A stretch of 64,000 bases of DNA from Spirochaetota bacterium (GCA_023438065.1 JAEXRH010000012.1:372001-436000); one strand, 5' to 3'. Counted from the stretch's first letter, positions 51,914-60,980 are shown. Numbers and translations: made by a program. Notes: generated by a model not told the origin, from the sequence alone.

Positions 51914-52402
51914 TTATTTGAACCACATCCTGAATCCCGCGGAGATCGGGAAGAAGGGCTTCGTGGTATCCAGGGATGGAAGCACCTCGATACCGAACGA
52001 GGGCGCTATCTGTATGAACGGTTCGAAGAAACCGTCCGCGAGAAACATGTTGAGACCGACGGGAACGCGAACGCCCCCGGTGAACACGAAGTCGTCCCCG
52101 AAAAACATGTTCGCGAAGAAACCGACCCCGAGGAACCAGTTAAGCGGCACGCTTCCGAGATTGGTGATCTTCTTGTTCACCACCCAGTAATCCCCGGTCA
52201 ATCCGACGGTGGAATTGTCGTCGATGTACCAATTGACCGCCCAGATCAACGGAATGCTGTCGACCTTAAAGGTCACCGCAAGCCCATGATTGGACATATC
52301 ATCCGCGTTTCCGTTCACCTGAAGTCCGACGCCGAACGCGAAAGCTCCGGTGGCTGCGAGCAGCATCAAGGCCGCCATCATCACGACAATTTTCTTCTTC
52401 AT
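51914..52402 (-). CDS. Small outer membrane beta-barrel protein
   Basis: 162 residues with a clean signal peptide (MKKKIVVMMAALMLLAATGAFA). The mature part has about eight amphipathic strands with aromatic girdles (IPLIWAVNWYIDD, TVGLTGDYWVV, LNWFLGVGFFANMFFG, FVFTGGVRVPVGLNMFL, FFEPFIQIAPSFGI) and ends in ...GFRMWFK. This fits a small OmpA/OmpW-size barrel, and the size and pattern recall spirochaete DUF3996 proteins, though I cannot confirm that. SD AGGAG, own promoter and own terminator make it monocistronic. Confidence 0.78.
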   Translation of the reverse strand: MKKKIVVMMAALMLLAATGAFAFGVGLQVNGNADDMSNHGLAVTFKVDSIPLIWAVNWYIDDNSTVGLTGDYWVVNKKITNLGSVPLNWFLGVGFFANMFFGDDFVFTGGVRVPVGLNMFLADGFFEPFIQIAPSFGIEVLPSLDTTKPFFPISAGFRMWFK

Positions 52403-52445
52403 GACACACTCCTATTCATCGCTTTTATCGCGGAATTCCCGTTTT

Positions 52446-52474
52446 ACTGTACCCCAAATAAGGGTCATTTGCAA
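52446..52474 (-). promoter_or_regulatory. Promoter of the small outer membrane protein gene
   Basis: Minus strand: -35 TTGCAA (plus 52469-52474), 17-base spacer, -10 TACAGT (plus 52446-52451), four of six matches each. The leader is about 35 bases and carries an AGGAG ribosome site. The galM promoter uses the same -35 and spacing. Confidence 0.5.
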
Positions 52475-52513
52475 CAATCATATCCCGCCTCTCGCTCGAT
52501 TAAACCCGCCGAA

Positions 52514-53629
52514 TCACCGTTCCCTGAGGGCAAGCGCGCCCGATGCCCTTCGGGCTACCGCGCTTTCGGGGCAGTTCGCGGCGAGGCTGTTCCAGAGATA
52601 TTTCGCCTGTTCGCGCTCCCCGTTCTCCCACATGATGGAGGAAAGGACGAGGAAAGAATCCCATGCGCGCTGATCTCGTGCCCACTGCGCAAGCTTCGCG
52701 TTTTTTGAGGAGCGCTGCATGAGATCCTCGAATGATGAGTAGGCGTATTGGAAGTCGACCGAACGAAGGTGTTTCTCGAGAACGGTCAAGGACGTGATCG
52801 CGGCGAGGACGGCGACCGGGTACGCGCGATCGATACGGCCCGATTCCTGATAATGCCGGGCAAGATCCTGATACGCCTTGAGAGCGACGAGTCGGTCGTT
52901 CCGATAAAGGAAAAAGAATTTGGTCAGTGACGGATCGACCTTGAGCGAATGGGTCATCGCGAGCAGCGTCGAGCTCTCCTTTCCGGGCAAGCCGTAGACC
53001 GCGTCGTCAGTAAGGACGAGCAAGAGGCATTCTTCCCGCACGCCATGGTCTCCGCGGGCCTCGGCGATATCCGCCATCGCGTACGCTATCCCGTAGCTTT
53101 CGTCGGGTATGTCGAGGTTCCGTCGCGCGTCCCAGGCTTTTTTCAGGAAGGTCATCGCGACGGAATACTCGCCCTCGGACTTGTATATCATGCCCGCCAG
53201 CGCGTCGGCCTCCGGATACTCGAGGCGCCCATCGAGCCACCCAAGAAGCCGCGTAAGGGAGTTCCCGAAATCGTACGGCTCACGGGTCAGGTAAATCCTG
53301 TCGAGAACGGCGATCGCGTCTGCGTTCCCGCGCTTCTTTAGCGCGCGATATACCGCGACGAGATCGTCGCCTGCCTTTTTCGGCTCGCCCGAAAGGACCG
53401 CTTTCGACAGTATGTCCCGGTCGCTTTCTATCCTCGCGCGATGCGCGGCGCGGGCGCTGTCGACAAGCCTGAGCGCCTCGTCGAATGACCTTTTCTCATA
53501 GGCGTGTTTCGCCTGATCGAGGGTCCTCCAGGATTCTTCGCTCGCCTGACCCGTTGCCGCGGCGTCATGGGCGAATACGAGGATAAGGGCGGCCGCAAGG
53601 CATGAGCGCGCTATTGTCTTCGCCTTCAC
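52514..53629 (-). CDS. Exported helical-repeat protein
   Basis: 371 residues from GTG 53629, overlapping the ispG stop as GTGA. The signal peptide ends near AAATG (about residue 27). The body is TPR-like helical repeats (LDQAKHAYEKRSFDEALRLVDSARAAH; ALAGMIYKSEGEYSVAMTFLKKAWDAR; LSSIMWENGEREQAKYLWNSLAA). Expected in the periplasm. No known family recognised. It is co-expressed with ispG. Confidence 0.78.
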   Translation of the reverse strand: MKAKTIARSCLAAALILVFAHDAAATGQASEESWRTLDQAKHAYEKRSFDEALRLVDSARAAHRARIESDRDILSKAVLSGEPKKAGDDLVAVYRALKKRGNADAIAVLDRIYLTREPYDFGNSLTRLLGWLDGRLEYPEADALAGMIYKSEGEYSVAMTFLKKAWDARRNLDIPDESYGIAYAMADIAEARGDHGVREECLLLVLTDDAVYGLPGKESSTLLAMTHSLKVDPSLTKFFFLYRNDRLVALKAYQDLARHYQESGRIDRAYPVAVLAAITSLTVLEKHLRSVDFQYAYSSFEDLMQRSSKNAKLAQWARDQRAWDSFLVLSSIMWENGEREQAKYLWNSLAANCPESAVARRASGALALRER

Positions 53630-54741
53630 AGTTTTCCGAGCTCCTCGCGAAACGCGTCGTCGGCGGCCTTGAAACCGTCAGCGACCGAGACGGTCCTTAC
53701 GGTTTCCCCGTGTCTGAATATGAGAACGCTGTCGCCGGCGCCCGTGATGCCGATATCCGCGTGCTTGCCCTCGCCGGGGCCGTTCACGACGCAACCCATC
53801 ACCGCGACGGTGATTTCCTTGTCGAGGGAAAGAAGTTCCTTTTGCCACCGGCTCACGAACGCGTGCACGTCGAATCCGTTTCTCCCGCATCGCGGGCACG
53901 AAACGATCCTCACGCCGGGCTTTCTCCTTCCGCACTCGGTGAGGATCTCTCGTCCGGCAATGACCTCGTTTTCCATCGAGTCGGAAAGGCTTACCCGCAC
54001 GGTCGAGCCGATCCCCTCGCCGAGGAGCCGGGAGAAGGCGAGCGTGCTTTTAACCACGCCCGAAACGAGCGGGCCTGCCTCGGTGACCCCGATATGGAGC
54101 GGGATATCGTGCAACCGCGCGAACGCTTCGTTGCAAAGAACCGTTTCCCGCACGGAGGAAGCCTTCATCGAGACGACGACGTTCCTGAAACCTATCGCGT
54201 CGAAGAGCGCGACCTCCCTCGAGGCCGCCTCCGCGAGCGCGGATGCCCGCGCCGACGCGGGATCCCCGGATCCGCGGCTTTTTTCGACGTGATCGGCGAG
54301 ATCCCTCGGGAGGGAGCCCGAGTTCACGCCGATCCTGATAGCGACCCCCTTGTCGGCGGCCTTTTGCGCGACCGCGCGCACGCGATCCTCGCTTCCGATG
54401 TTACCGGGATTGATCCTGATTTTCGCGACGGCGCCGTCGAGACAGCGAAGCGCGAGACGATGGTCGAAATGTATGTCCGCGACGAGGGGCATGCTCGTCA
54501 TCGAGGCGAGCTTTACGAGGGCGTCCGCGCTGTCGAGGTCGGGAACCGCGAAGCGGACGATGTCGCACCCGAGTTGCTCAAGGGAAACGAGAGCCCTCGC
54601 GATAGCCTCGAGATCTGCGCCGACGAGGGGTTCCTTCCACATCGTTTGAACCGATACGGGCGCGTCGCCGCCGATTTCAAGCCTTTTCGTAATGCCGTTT
54701 CCGCCAATAGCGATGGCGTATGGCTTCTTGTAGTCACCCAT
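53626..54741 (-). CDS. ispG: 4-hydroxy-3-methylbut-2-enyl diphosphate synthase
   Basis: 371 residues: a TIM barrel (1-260) and an iron-sulfur domain with cysteines in VSCPRCGRNGFD and VMGCVVNGPGEGKHADIGI. It reduces MEcPP to HMBPP in the MEP isoprenoid pathway. VSVQTM and RFAVPDLDSADAL are family signatures. No ribosome site precedes ATG 54741, and a -10 box is nine bases upstream, suggesting a very short leader. Confidence 0.96.
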   Translation of the reverse strand: MGDYKKPYAIAIGGNGITKRLEIGGDAPVSVQTMWKEPLVGADLEAIARALVSLEQLGCDIVRFAVPDLDSADALVKLASMTSMPLVADIHFDHRLALRCLDGAVAKIRINPGNIGSEDRVRAVAQKAADKGVAIRIGVNSGSLPRDLADHVEKSRGSGDPASARASALAEAASREVALFDAIGFRNVVVSMKASSVRETVLCNEAFARLHDIPLHIGVTEAGPLVSGVVKSTLAFSRLLGEGIGSTVRVSLSDSMENEVIAGREILTECGRRKPGVRIVSCPRCGRNGFDVHAFVSRWQKELLSLDKEITVAVMGCVVNGPGEGKHADIGITGAGDSVLIFRHGETVRTVSVADGFKAADDAFREELGKL

Positions 54742-54750
54742 GTTGCGCTT

Positions 54751-54779
54751 ATTATCGGCAAAAAAAGGAAGGTTGTACA
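54751..54779 (-). promoter_or_regulatory. ispG promoter with ultrashort leader
   Basis: Minus strand: -35 TGTACA (plus 54774-54779, four of six), 17-base spacer, -10 GATAAT (plus 54751-54756, five of six). Nine bases separate the -10 from ATG 54741, so the predicted leader is about two to three bases. Confidence 0.55.
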
Positions 54780-54854
54780 GTATCGAAAAGCGTCATACCG
54801 CGGGAATGGGATCGGCACGCCTCGGGATAAAGCTCCCCGATGATTTCTGGCATC

Positions 54855-54900
54855 AAAAAAAGAGGAAGCCTTCAGGGATGGATACCCCGTCCCCGAAGGC
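54855..54900 (-). terminator. Terminator of the V-ATPase operon
   Basis: Minus strand: outer stem GCCTTC/GAAGGC (plus 54868-54873 and 54895-54900), continuing with GGGA/TCCC, then a pyrimidine tract with seven T residues (plus 54855-54861). It starts just after the atpK stop. Confidence 0.75.
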
Positions 54901-54909
54901 CCAACCAGG

Positions 54910-55335
54910 CTAGATACTGATCATGCCGAAAACCATGACGAAGAGCGCGACCGTTTCGCACAAACCGACGATGGTAATGTACTGGGAAAAGCCTTTTCCG
55001 GTCTCGCCGAAGGCGTCGGATCCGGAGGCGCTCGCCTTACCCTGGGCTATCGCCGACATGCCGATCGCCGAGCCCGCGGCGATTCCGAGGCCAAGAAGGA
55101 ACCAGGGATCTTTCTGCGAAGCCCTCATCACGTTCATGAGAAGGTACCCGTAAATCGTCTGCGTAAGGGGCGCGCCCGCGAACGCGACGAGAAGGAACGG
55201 CGCGGGCTTGTTGCTGACGTAGCATCGTTTCCACGCCCCGATGGTGGCTTGACCCGCGATGCCGAGGCCGATCGCGGAACCGATTGCCGAAAGGCCGAGC
55301 ACGACCGCGGCGCCGAACATACCGAAATTTATCAT
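54910..55335 (-). CDS. atpK: V-type ATPase rotor subunit K
   Basis: 141 residues, four membrane helices arranged as two hairpins. The ion-binding carboxylate is Glu127 in the fourth helix (GLCETVALF); the first hairpin has none. PLTQTIYG (Thr58, Gln59) and AIAQG (Gln98) match the sodium-liganding residues of Enterococcus hirae NtpK, so the motor may pump Na+. AGGAG precedes ATG 55335. Last gene of the operon. Confidence 0.94.
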   Translation of the reverse strand: MINFGMFGAAVVLGLSAIGSAIGLGIAGQATIGAWKRCYVSNKPAPFLLVAFAGAPLTQTIYGYLLMNVMRASQKDPWFLLGLGIAAGSAIGMSAIAQGKASASGSDAFGETGKGFSQYITIVGLCETVALFVMVFGMISI

Positions 55336-55345
55336 ATCGAAACTC

Positions 55346-57229
55346 CTAGTTATCGCCCGTTTCGGAGAACGGTTCGTATTTGAATCCCGACCAGGTCAGG
55401 CCGAGATGGTTCGAGAATTCCAGCGTGTTGAGCCTTACCCCATGCACGATGACCGAAAGGATATTCATCACGAAATTGAGGCCGTGCCCGAAGAAAAGCA
55501 CGAGCACTCCGACGAACATGAGGAAGGAACCGAACATCGGTCCGACCATCGAGTTCACGGTGGCGCTGATCGCGGAGCCGGCGAGACCGACGGCCCAGAG
55601 CCTTATATAGCTCATGATGTCGCCGAAGACGTTCACGACGCCGAGAAACATCGTAATGAAGTTCTTGAGGCTCTCGACGACGCTTTTCACGATATTGCCC
55701 GCGTAGTTCGCGAACGCGAAGTTAAGGACGAATCCAGCGACGATAATCCATACGATCGACTGAGGAAGCGGAAAGCGCTCCGCGTCGACGACGAGGTTAA
55801 GGACGACCAGGAACATCCCGCCCAGCATGAGCAGCGAGCCGACCTCGGCGAGGGCTTTCAGGGACCGGATGTTCCTGAACACGCCGATGACGTGCGCGAT
55901 CGAAAGCTGCGCGAGCGCGATCGAGAAGCAGAAGAGCTTGATGTTCCCCGCGGACTCGGGATTCGCCGAGGAGAATGCCGGAAGCGCGATGTTTCTCAGG
56001 AACGCGGGAAGCCGTTCGGGAGGAAGACCGAACCACGTACAGGTTATCGTTCCCCAGGCGATCGTCATCGCCGCGAGATAGAGGAACATGAAAAACGCGG
56101 TCGGGACCTTCTTTCCCTTCGCGATGTTGGAGAGGATGCCCGCAAGTGATATCACGCCTATGATAGCGCCGTAACCGCCGTCACCGAATATCATCGCGAA
56201 GAAAAGGCCGAAAAAGAGGATAAACCAGCCGGATATGTCGATCTCGTGATAACCGGGAACGATCCCGAGAAAGTCCAGAAGCGGCTTGATGAGGCCGACC
56301 GCGGGGTTATTCCTGATCTTTGTCGGTACGAGATCCTCTTCCGAGGGATCGTCGACGAGGAAGGCCCAACCGCGCTCCTTTGCCGCGCCCGTGACCGTCC
56401 CGACGTCAGAGACGGGCACGAATCCCGAAAGCCAGGCAAGGCCCGAATTTCCGGCGACCTCCGATTCAATCCCGAACGATACCTCGCGCATCCCCGCGCG
56501 GGCGGCCTCGAATTCGAGGTCCTTCGCGACCGACTTTCGCAGGCGGATCAAGCCGTCGACCCTTCCGGAATCGCCCGCCAAAGCCCGCTCGGCGGAATCG
56601 ATTTCCGCGACGAGAGATGCGCGGTCTTCGCGCATCTTGCCGGTGGAGACGGCAGGGAGCGAAAGAAGCCTCGCGCCCGGGGGAAGGCTTGCCGCGTCGA
56701 GCGACCCGCCCGTCCAAAGGACGGCGAAAACGCGCTTTCGGTCCCGCGCGAGCTCTATCGATTGTACCGCTTCCGGGACGAGCGGGAATTCGGCGACCGG
56801 TATTTCGCAGGGGCGAAGGTCGATTCCGCGGCTCGCGAGAAACGCGAATGATTCGGGATCGAGCTCTCCCCATGGCGCGAATCGTTCGAGATCCGCGTCG
56901 ATCTTCCTGATCGCCTCGCGGGCCTCGGAGATTCGCTTCCCGAGCGCGATCGTGCGCTCCGCGAGCGCCATCGACTCATCGTCGGAAAGCGCGGCTTCCT
57001 TCACTGCCTTCGCTGCCTTACGGTCACGCGGTACGCTCTTGGCGGATTCGAGAAGGATCGCGCACGCCTGGTCAAGTCGCGTCAGGCGCGATTGCAAATC
57101 CGCGAGATCGGCGCTCGAGGCTTCCCGCTTCTCGAGATGGACGACGCCGAGCGCGCGAAGGGCCTTGAGGGCGTCCCGTCGCTCGCGATCGAGCACGAGG
57201 ATAGCGATTTTCTTCATCGGCACTATCAT
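55346..57229 (-). CDS. atpI: V-type ATPase stator subunit I (subunit a)
   Basis: 627 residues: a soluble coiled-coil N-terminal half (1-340) that contacts the peripheral stalk and a membrane half with seven to eight helices (from about 350; GWFILFFGLFFAMIFGDGGYGAIIGVISL) that holds the ion half-channels. Start ATG 57229 overlaps atpD by ATGA; ATG 57217 is an alternative. No clear ribosome site, so translation is probably coupled to atpD. Confidence 0.94.
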   Translation of the reverse strand: MIVPMKKIAILVLDRERRDALKALRALGVVHLEKREASSADLADLQSRLTRLDQACAILLESAKSVPRDRKAAKAVKEAALSDDESMALAERTIALGKRISEAREAIRKIDADLERFAPWGELDPESFAFLASRGIDLRPCEIPVAEFPLVPEAVQSIELARDRKRVFAVLWTGGSLDAASLPPGARLLSLPAVSTGKMREDRASLVAEIDSAERALAGDSGRVDGLIRLRKSVAKDLEFEAARAGMREVSFGIESEVAGNSGLAWLSGFVPVSDVGTVTGAAKERGWAFLVDDPSEEDLVPTKIRNNPAVGLIKPLLDFLGIVPGYHEIDISGWFILFFGLFFAMIFGDGGYGAIIGVISLAGILSNIAKGKKVPTAFFMFLYLAAMTIAWGTITCTWFGLPPERLPAFLRNIALPAFSSANPESAGNIKLFCFSIALAQLSIAHVIGVFRNIRSLKALAEVGSLLMLGGMFLVVLNLVVDAERFPLPQSIVWIIVAGFVLNFAFANYAGNIVKSVVESLKNFITMFLGVVNVFGDIMSYIRLWAVGLAGSAISATVNSMVGPMFGSFLMFVGVLVLFFGHGLNFVMNILSVIVHGVRLNTLEFSNHLGLTWSGFKYEPFSETGDN

Positions 57230-57834
57230 ACCGCGGCCTCCCCGGCTTTCTCGATATTGCGCTTCGATATCTTGCCGCGAACCACCGCCGCGACCTGCTG
57301 ATCCCCGAGATACACCGATATTCGCTTGATGTTTCCCTTCGTCTCCGGGATCTTGACCTTCTCGAAGAGGTTAACCCGCTGCGTCGTGGTCCTGAGTTCG
57401 GCCTCGAGAAGGCGAACCTGCTCGTCGAGCACGCGCGCCTCGAGATCGAGGCTGAGCGCGGCCTCCATCCGCTTCGCTGCGGCGTCTAGCCAGAGCGGCG
57501 AGGAATACAGGTCATAGAGACCCCGCGTAAAATCGACGCCGGAGAATACCGGTATCGGAACGCCGGCGATGTTCCCCGTCTGGGTGCGAACCTCGCGCAC
57601 GGCTATCGTGTCGCGCGAGAACACGCCCGATTCGCCGAACACGGCGATCCAGGATTCGAACTCGGCGTTCATCCGGTCGCGAGCCGCGCGCACCTCGACC
57701 GCGCGCGCCTCTATCGAGCGTATTTCCGTCTGAAGTTGTTGCTTTTTCAGCTGGAGCGTCGGAAGGTACCTGAGGTACATCTTCAGGCTTTCCTTCTGGT
57801 TCTTCAGCTCGTTTTTCGTCAGCTTAATCGCCAT
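57226..57834 (-). CDS. atpD: V-type ATPase central stalk subunit D
   Basis: 202 residues, two long alpha helices forming the rotor coiled coil: KLTKNELKNQKESLKMYLRYLPTLQLKKQQLQ (opening, split across heptads) and DEQVRLLEAELRTTTQRVNLFEKVKIPE near the end, both characteristic of subunit D. GAGGGA lies eight bases before ATG 57834. A hairpin precedes it in the 61-base gap after atpB. Confidence 0.94.
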   Translation of the reverse strand: MAIKLTKNELKNQKESLKMYLRYLPTLQLKKQQLQTEIRSIEARAVEVRAARDRMNAEFESWIAVFGESGVFSRDTIAVREVRTQTGNIAGVPIPVFSGVDFTRGLYDLYSSPLWLDAAAKRMEAALSLDLEARVLDEQVRLLEAELRTTTQRVNLFEKVKIPETKGNIKRISVYLGDQQVAAVVRGKISKRNIEKAGEAAV

Positions 57835-57853
57835 GAATCACATCCCTCAATGA

Positions 57854-57871
57854 CCGCCCGCGAACGGGCGG
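57854..57871 (-). other. Intercistronic hairpin between atpB and atpD
   Basis: Minus strand: CCGCCCG and CGGGCGG form a perfect 7-bp G/C stem around a TTCG tetraloop. No T-run follows, so it is not an intrinsic terminator. It may stabilise or mark a processing point in the mRNA. Confidence 0.6.
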
Positions 57872-57895
57872 CGCGACGAACCCGCAGGATCCGCG

Positions 57896-59188
57896 TTACT
57901 TCGGCCAATACTGGCCGATCAGCTCGCTCTTGAGTCCGGTTTCCTCCGGCTTGAAGCACGAGGCGAGTATCGACCATCCGGCGTCAAGCGCGCCCTCAAG
58001 GGGAATATTCACCGAAAGGTCCATCATCTGGCGCTCGAACATGACGCCGTACTTGAGAAGCTTCTGGTCCCATTCCGACATCATGAAGCCCATCGACTTT
58101 TTCTCGAGCGTGTCACGATACGACGCGTAGAGCCTGATCATGCCGTCCATAAGGGCGCGGTGATCGGGTCTCGTCTTGCCGTTCACGTTCTGCTTCAGGC
58201 GGGAAAGGCTTCCGAAAGGCTCGATGCGCCCGTGCTTGAGATAGAACTGTCCCTCGGTGATGTAGCCGGTATTGTCGGGAACCGGGTGGGTCACGTCGTC
58301 GCCGGGCATCGTCGTGACCGCGAGAATCGTCACCGAGCCCGCGTCGTCGAAGTCGACCGCCTTCTCGTATCGCGCGGCGAGCTGACTGTAGAGGTCGCCG
58401 GGATATCCGCGATTGGACGGAACCTGTTCCTGGACGATCGCGATTTCCTTCATCGCGTCGGCGAAGTTGGTCATGTCGGTAAGGAGGACGAGAACGTCCT
58501 TTCCCTCGAGCGCGAAGCGCTCCGCGACGGCGAGGCACATGTCGGGCACCATGAGGCATTCGACCGTCGGATCGGCCGCCGTGTGGACGAACATCGCCGT
58601 GCGCGCCATGGCGCCCGCGCCCTCGAGCGTTTCCCTGAAGAAAAGGTAGTCGTCGTGCTTGAGGCCCATGCCGCCGAGGACGATGACGTCGACCTCCGCC
58701 TGCATCGCGATCCGCGCGAGAAGCTCGTTGTAGGGCTCGCCCGATATCGAGAAGATGGGAAGCTTCTGCGAGACGACGAGGGTGTTGAACATGTCGATCA
58801 TCGGGATTCCGGTCCTGATCATCCTGCGCGCCATGATGCGCTTCGAGGGATTGACCGACGGACCGCCGAGCGGAACGGGATTCGCCTCGAGGCGAGGACC
58901 CTTGTCGCGCGGGTTTCCCGAGCCGTTGAAGGCGCGTCCGAGGAGGTCATCGGAGAAACTGACGCGCATCTCCTTTCCGAGAAAGCGCACCTCGTCGCCG
59001 GTGGAGACGCCGCGGCCGCCCGCGAACACCTGCAATGACACCGTGTCGCCCGCGAGCTTGTTGACCTCGGCGAGCGAGGTACCGAAGGCGGTTTTCACCT
59101 CGGCGAGCTCACCGTAGCGGACGCCGTCCGCCTTGACGGTAATGACCGATCCCGTTATGGACTCTATCTTGCTGTATACCTTTTTCAT
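57896..59188 (-). CDS. atpB: V-type ATPase regulatory subunit B
   Basis: 430 residues, the non-catalytic nucleotide-binding-like subunit alternating with A in the A3B3 ring. It lacks a Walker A lysine motif, as expected, and has family segments GNPRDKGPRLEANPVPLGGPSVNPSKR, PIFSISGEPYNELLARIA and ERQMMDLSVNIPLEGALDAGWSIL. It starts three bases after the atpA stop without a good ribosome site, so translation is probably coupled. Confidence 0.95.
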   Translation of the reverse strand: MKKVYSKIESITGSVITVKADGVRYGELAEVKTAFGTSLAEVNKLAGDTVSLQVFAGGRGVSTGDEVRFLGKEMRVSFSDDLLGRAFNGSGNPRDKGPRLEANPVPLGGPSVNPSKRIMARRMIRTGIPMIDMFNTLVVSQKLPIFSISGEPYNELLARIAMQAEVDVIVLGGMGLKHDDYLFFRETLEGAGAMARTAMFVHTAADPTVECLMVPDMCLAVAERFALEGKDVLVLLTDMTNFADAMKEIAIVQEQVPSNRGYPGDLYSQLAARYEKAVDFDDAGSVTILAVTTMPGDDVTHPVPDNTGYITEGQFYLKHGRIEPFGSLSRLKQNVNGKTRPDHRALMDGMIRLYASYRDTLEKKSMGFMMSEWDQKLLKYGVMFERQMMDLSVNIPLEGALDAGWSILASCFKPEETGLKSELIGQYWPK

Positions 59189-59191
59189 CGT

Positions 59192-60979
59192 TTACCCCGC
59201 GATTCCCGCGCTTGAGCGCCCGGCGATCATGCGTTCCGCCTCTCCGTCCAATCCCTTCGACTTCTCCGCGATCGCGGAGGTAATCGCCGTCTCGAGCGTA
59301 TTGAATTGCTCGGACTTCCATTGCGCGTAGTTATAGTCGGTAAAGGCAAGACGCGTCCTGTTGAACCAGGAGCGCGCTTCTGCCTTGTCCGTGAACGCGA
59401 ACGCGGATCCGAGTATCCTGAGGAGAATGCCGAAGACGTGCTTTTGGCGTTCCACGCTCACCGCCGCGTCGACGGGATCAAAGGAGTTCTGCTGGAGATA
59501 CGACGCGTCGAGGAAATTGCCCTTCAAATACACGACGAAATCGTCGATGCTCGTTCCTTCCTCGCCGACGACCTTCATCATCTGCTCGACCTCGGAACCG
59601 CGCCTGAGGAATCTTCGGGCGTAGTCGACCTCGACCGGATCGATGACGCTTTTGTATTTCGACCATGAGTCGAGCGGGTGGATCGCCGGGTATTTTCGCG
59701 CGTCCGATCGCTCGCGCGAAAGCCCGTGGAAGGCGCCGACGACCTTAAGGGTCGCCTGCGTCACCGGCTCCTCGAAGTTTCCGCCCGCGGGGGAAACGGT
59801 GCCGCCGATCGTGACCGATCCGGTCGAGCCGTCCGAGAGCCTGACGATGCCCGCGCGCTCGTAGAACGCCGCGATGTAGGACTCAAGATACGCGGGGAAG
59901 GCTTCCTCACCCGGGATTTCCTCGAGGCGCCCTGACATCTCGCGAAGCGCCTGCGCCCAGCGGCTCGTGGAGTCCGCGAGCAAAAGGACGTCGAGGCCCA
60001 TCTGGCGGTAATACTCGGCAAGGGTTACTCCGGTATAGACCGACGCCTCGCGCGCGGCGACCGGCATCGACGAGGTGTTGCATATAATGACGGTGCGCTC
60101 CATGAGCGACTTGCCCGTGCGCGGATCGGTCAGTTCGGGAAATTCCTTCAGGACCTCGACGACCTCGCCCGCCCGCTCGCCGCACGCGGCGATGATGACG
60201 ATGTCGACGTCGGCGTTTCGGCTCATCGAGTGCTGGAGGACTGTCTTTCCGGCGCCGAAGGGACCCGGCGTACAGAAGGTTCCGCCCTTCGCGACGGGGA
60301 AGAAGGTATCGACGGTCCTGATCTTCGTGGGAAGCGTCTCGGAGGGCTTCAGCCTTTCCGAGAAGCAATCGATCGGGCGCTTGACCGGCCAATGGAAACT
60401 CATCCCGACCGTGACGACGTTCCCCTGGGCGTCCTCGAGTTCCGCGACGCGCTCCTTGATCGAGTAGGATCCCACGGGCTTGATGGACTTCACGACGTAG
60501 TTGCCGTAGAGGCCGAACGGAACCATTATCCGGTGGGTAAAGGTTCCCTCGGGCACGGTGCCGAGCTGGTCGCCGCGGACCACGCGGTCGCCCGGTTTCG
60601 CCGTCGGCGTAAAGGCCCACGGTCGGCTTTCGTCGAGCGGGGCAAGATAGATTCCGCGCTCGAGAAAGTACCCGGCCTGGGAAGCGAGCTCGGGAAGCGG
60701 GTTCTGGAGCCCGTCGTATACCTGCCCGAGGAGTCCCGGTCCCAGCTCGACCGTGAGGAGGTCGCCCATGAAACTCACCTCGTCGCCGATACCGATCCCG
60801 CGCGTTATCTCGAACACCTGGAGTTGCGCGACGTTACCCCTGACGCGAATGACCTCGCTCTTCAGCTTTTTGTCGCCCACGTGGACGAATCCGACCTCGT
60901 TGAGGGCGACGATGCCCTCGAATCGGACGCTTATCATGTTGCCGTTGACGGCGACGACCGTTCCCTTCGTATCCCTCAT
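59192..60979 (-). CDS. atpA: V-type ATPase catalytic subunit A
   Basis: 595 residues from ATG 60979 (GGAGAG before it). Walker A is GPFGAGKT, followed by CGERAGEVVEVLKEFPEL, the catalytic-glutamate region typical of V/A-type A subunits, and LLADSTSRWAQALREMSGRLEEIPGEEAFPAYL. The non-homologous insert (about 110-190; GDQLGTVPEGTFTHRIMVP) distinguishes A from F-type beta. It hydrolyses or makes ATP at the A/B interface. Confidence 0.97.
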   Translation of the reverse strand: MRDTKGTVVAVNGNMISVRFEGIVALNEVGFVHVGDKKLKSEVIRVRGNVAQLQVFEITRGIGIGDEVSFMGDLLTVELGPGLLGQVYDGLQNPLPELASQAGYFLERGIYLAPLDESRPWAFTPTAKPGDRVVRGDQLGTVPEGTFTHRIMVPFGLYGNYVVKSIKPVGSYSIKERVAELEDAQGNVVTVGMSFHWPVKRPIDCFSERLKPSETLPTKIRTVDTFFPVAKGGTFCTPGPFGAGKTVLQHSMSRNADVDIVIIAACGERAGEVVEVLKEFPELTDPRTGKSLMERTVIICNTSSMPVAAREASVYTGVTLAEYYRQMGLDVLLLADSTSRWAQALREMSGRLEEIPGEEAFPAYLESYIAAFYERAGIVRLSDGSTGSVTIGGTVSPAGGNFEEPVTQATLKVVGAFHGLSRERSDARKYPAIHPLDSWSKYKSVIDPVEVDYARRFLRRGSEVEQMMKVVGEEGTSIDDFVVYLKGNFLDASYLQQNSFDPVDAAVSVERQKHVFGILLRILGSAFAFTDKAEARSWFNRTRLAFTDYNYAQWKSEQFNTLETAITSAIAEKSKGLDGEAERMIAGRSSAGIAG

Positions 60980-60980
60980 G

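Noticed and set aside
54742..54850. Possible small RNA or extra gene in the gap between ispG and the ATPase terminator
   Set aside because: Apart from the ispG promoter I see no conserved fold, coding frame or second terminator in this roughly 110-base gap.
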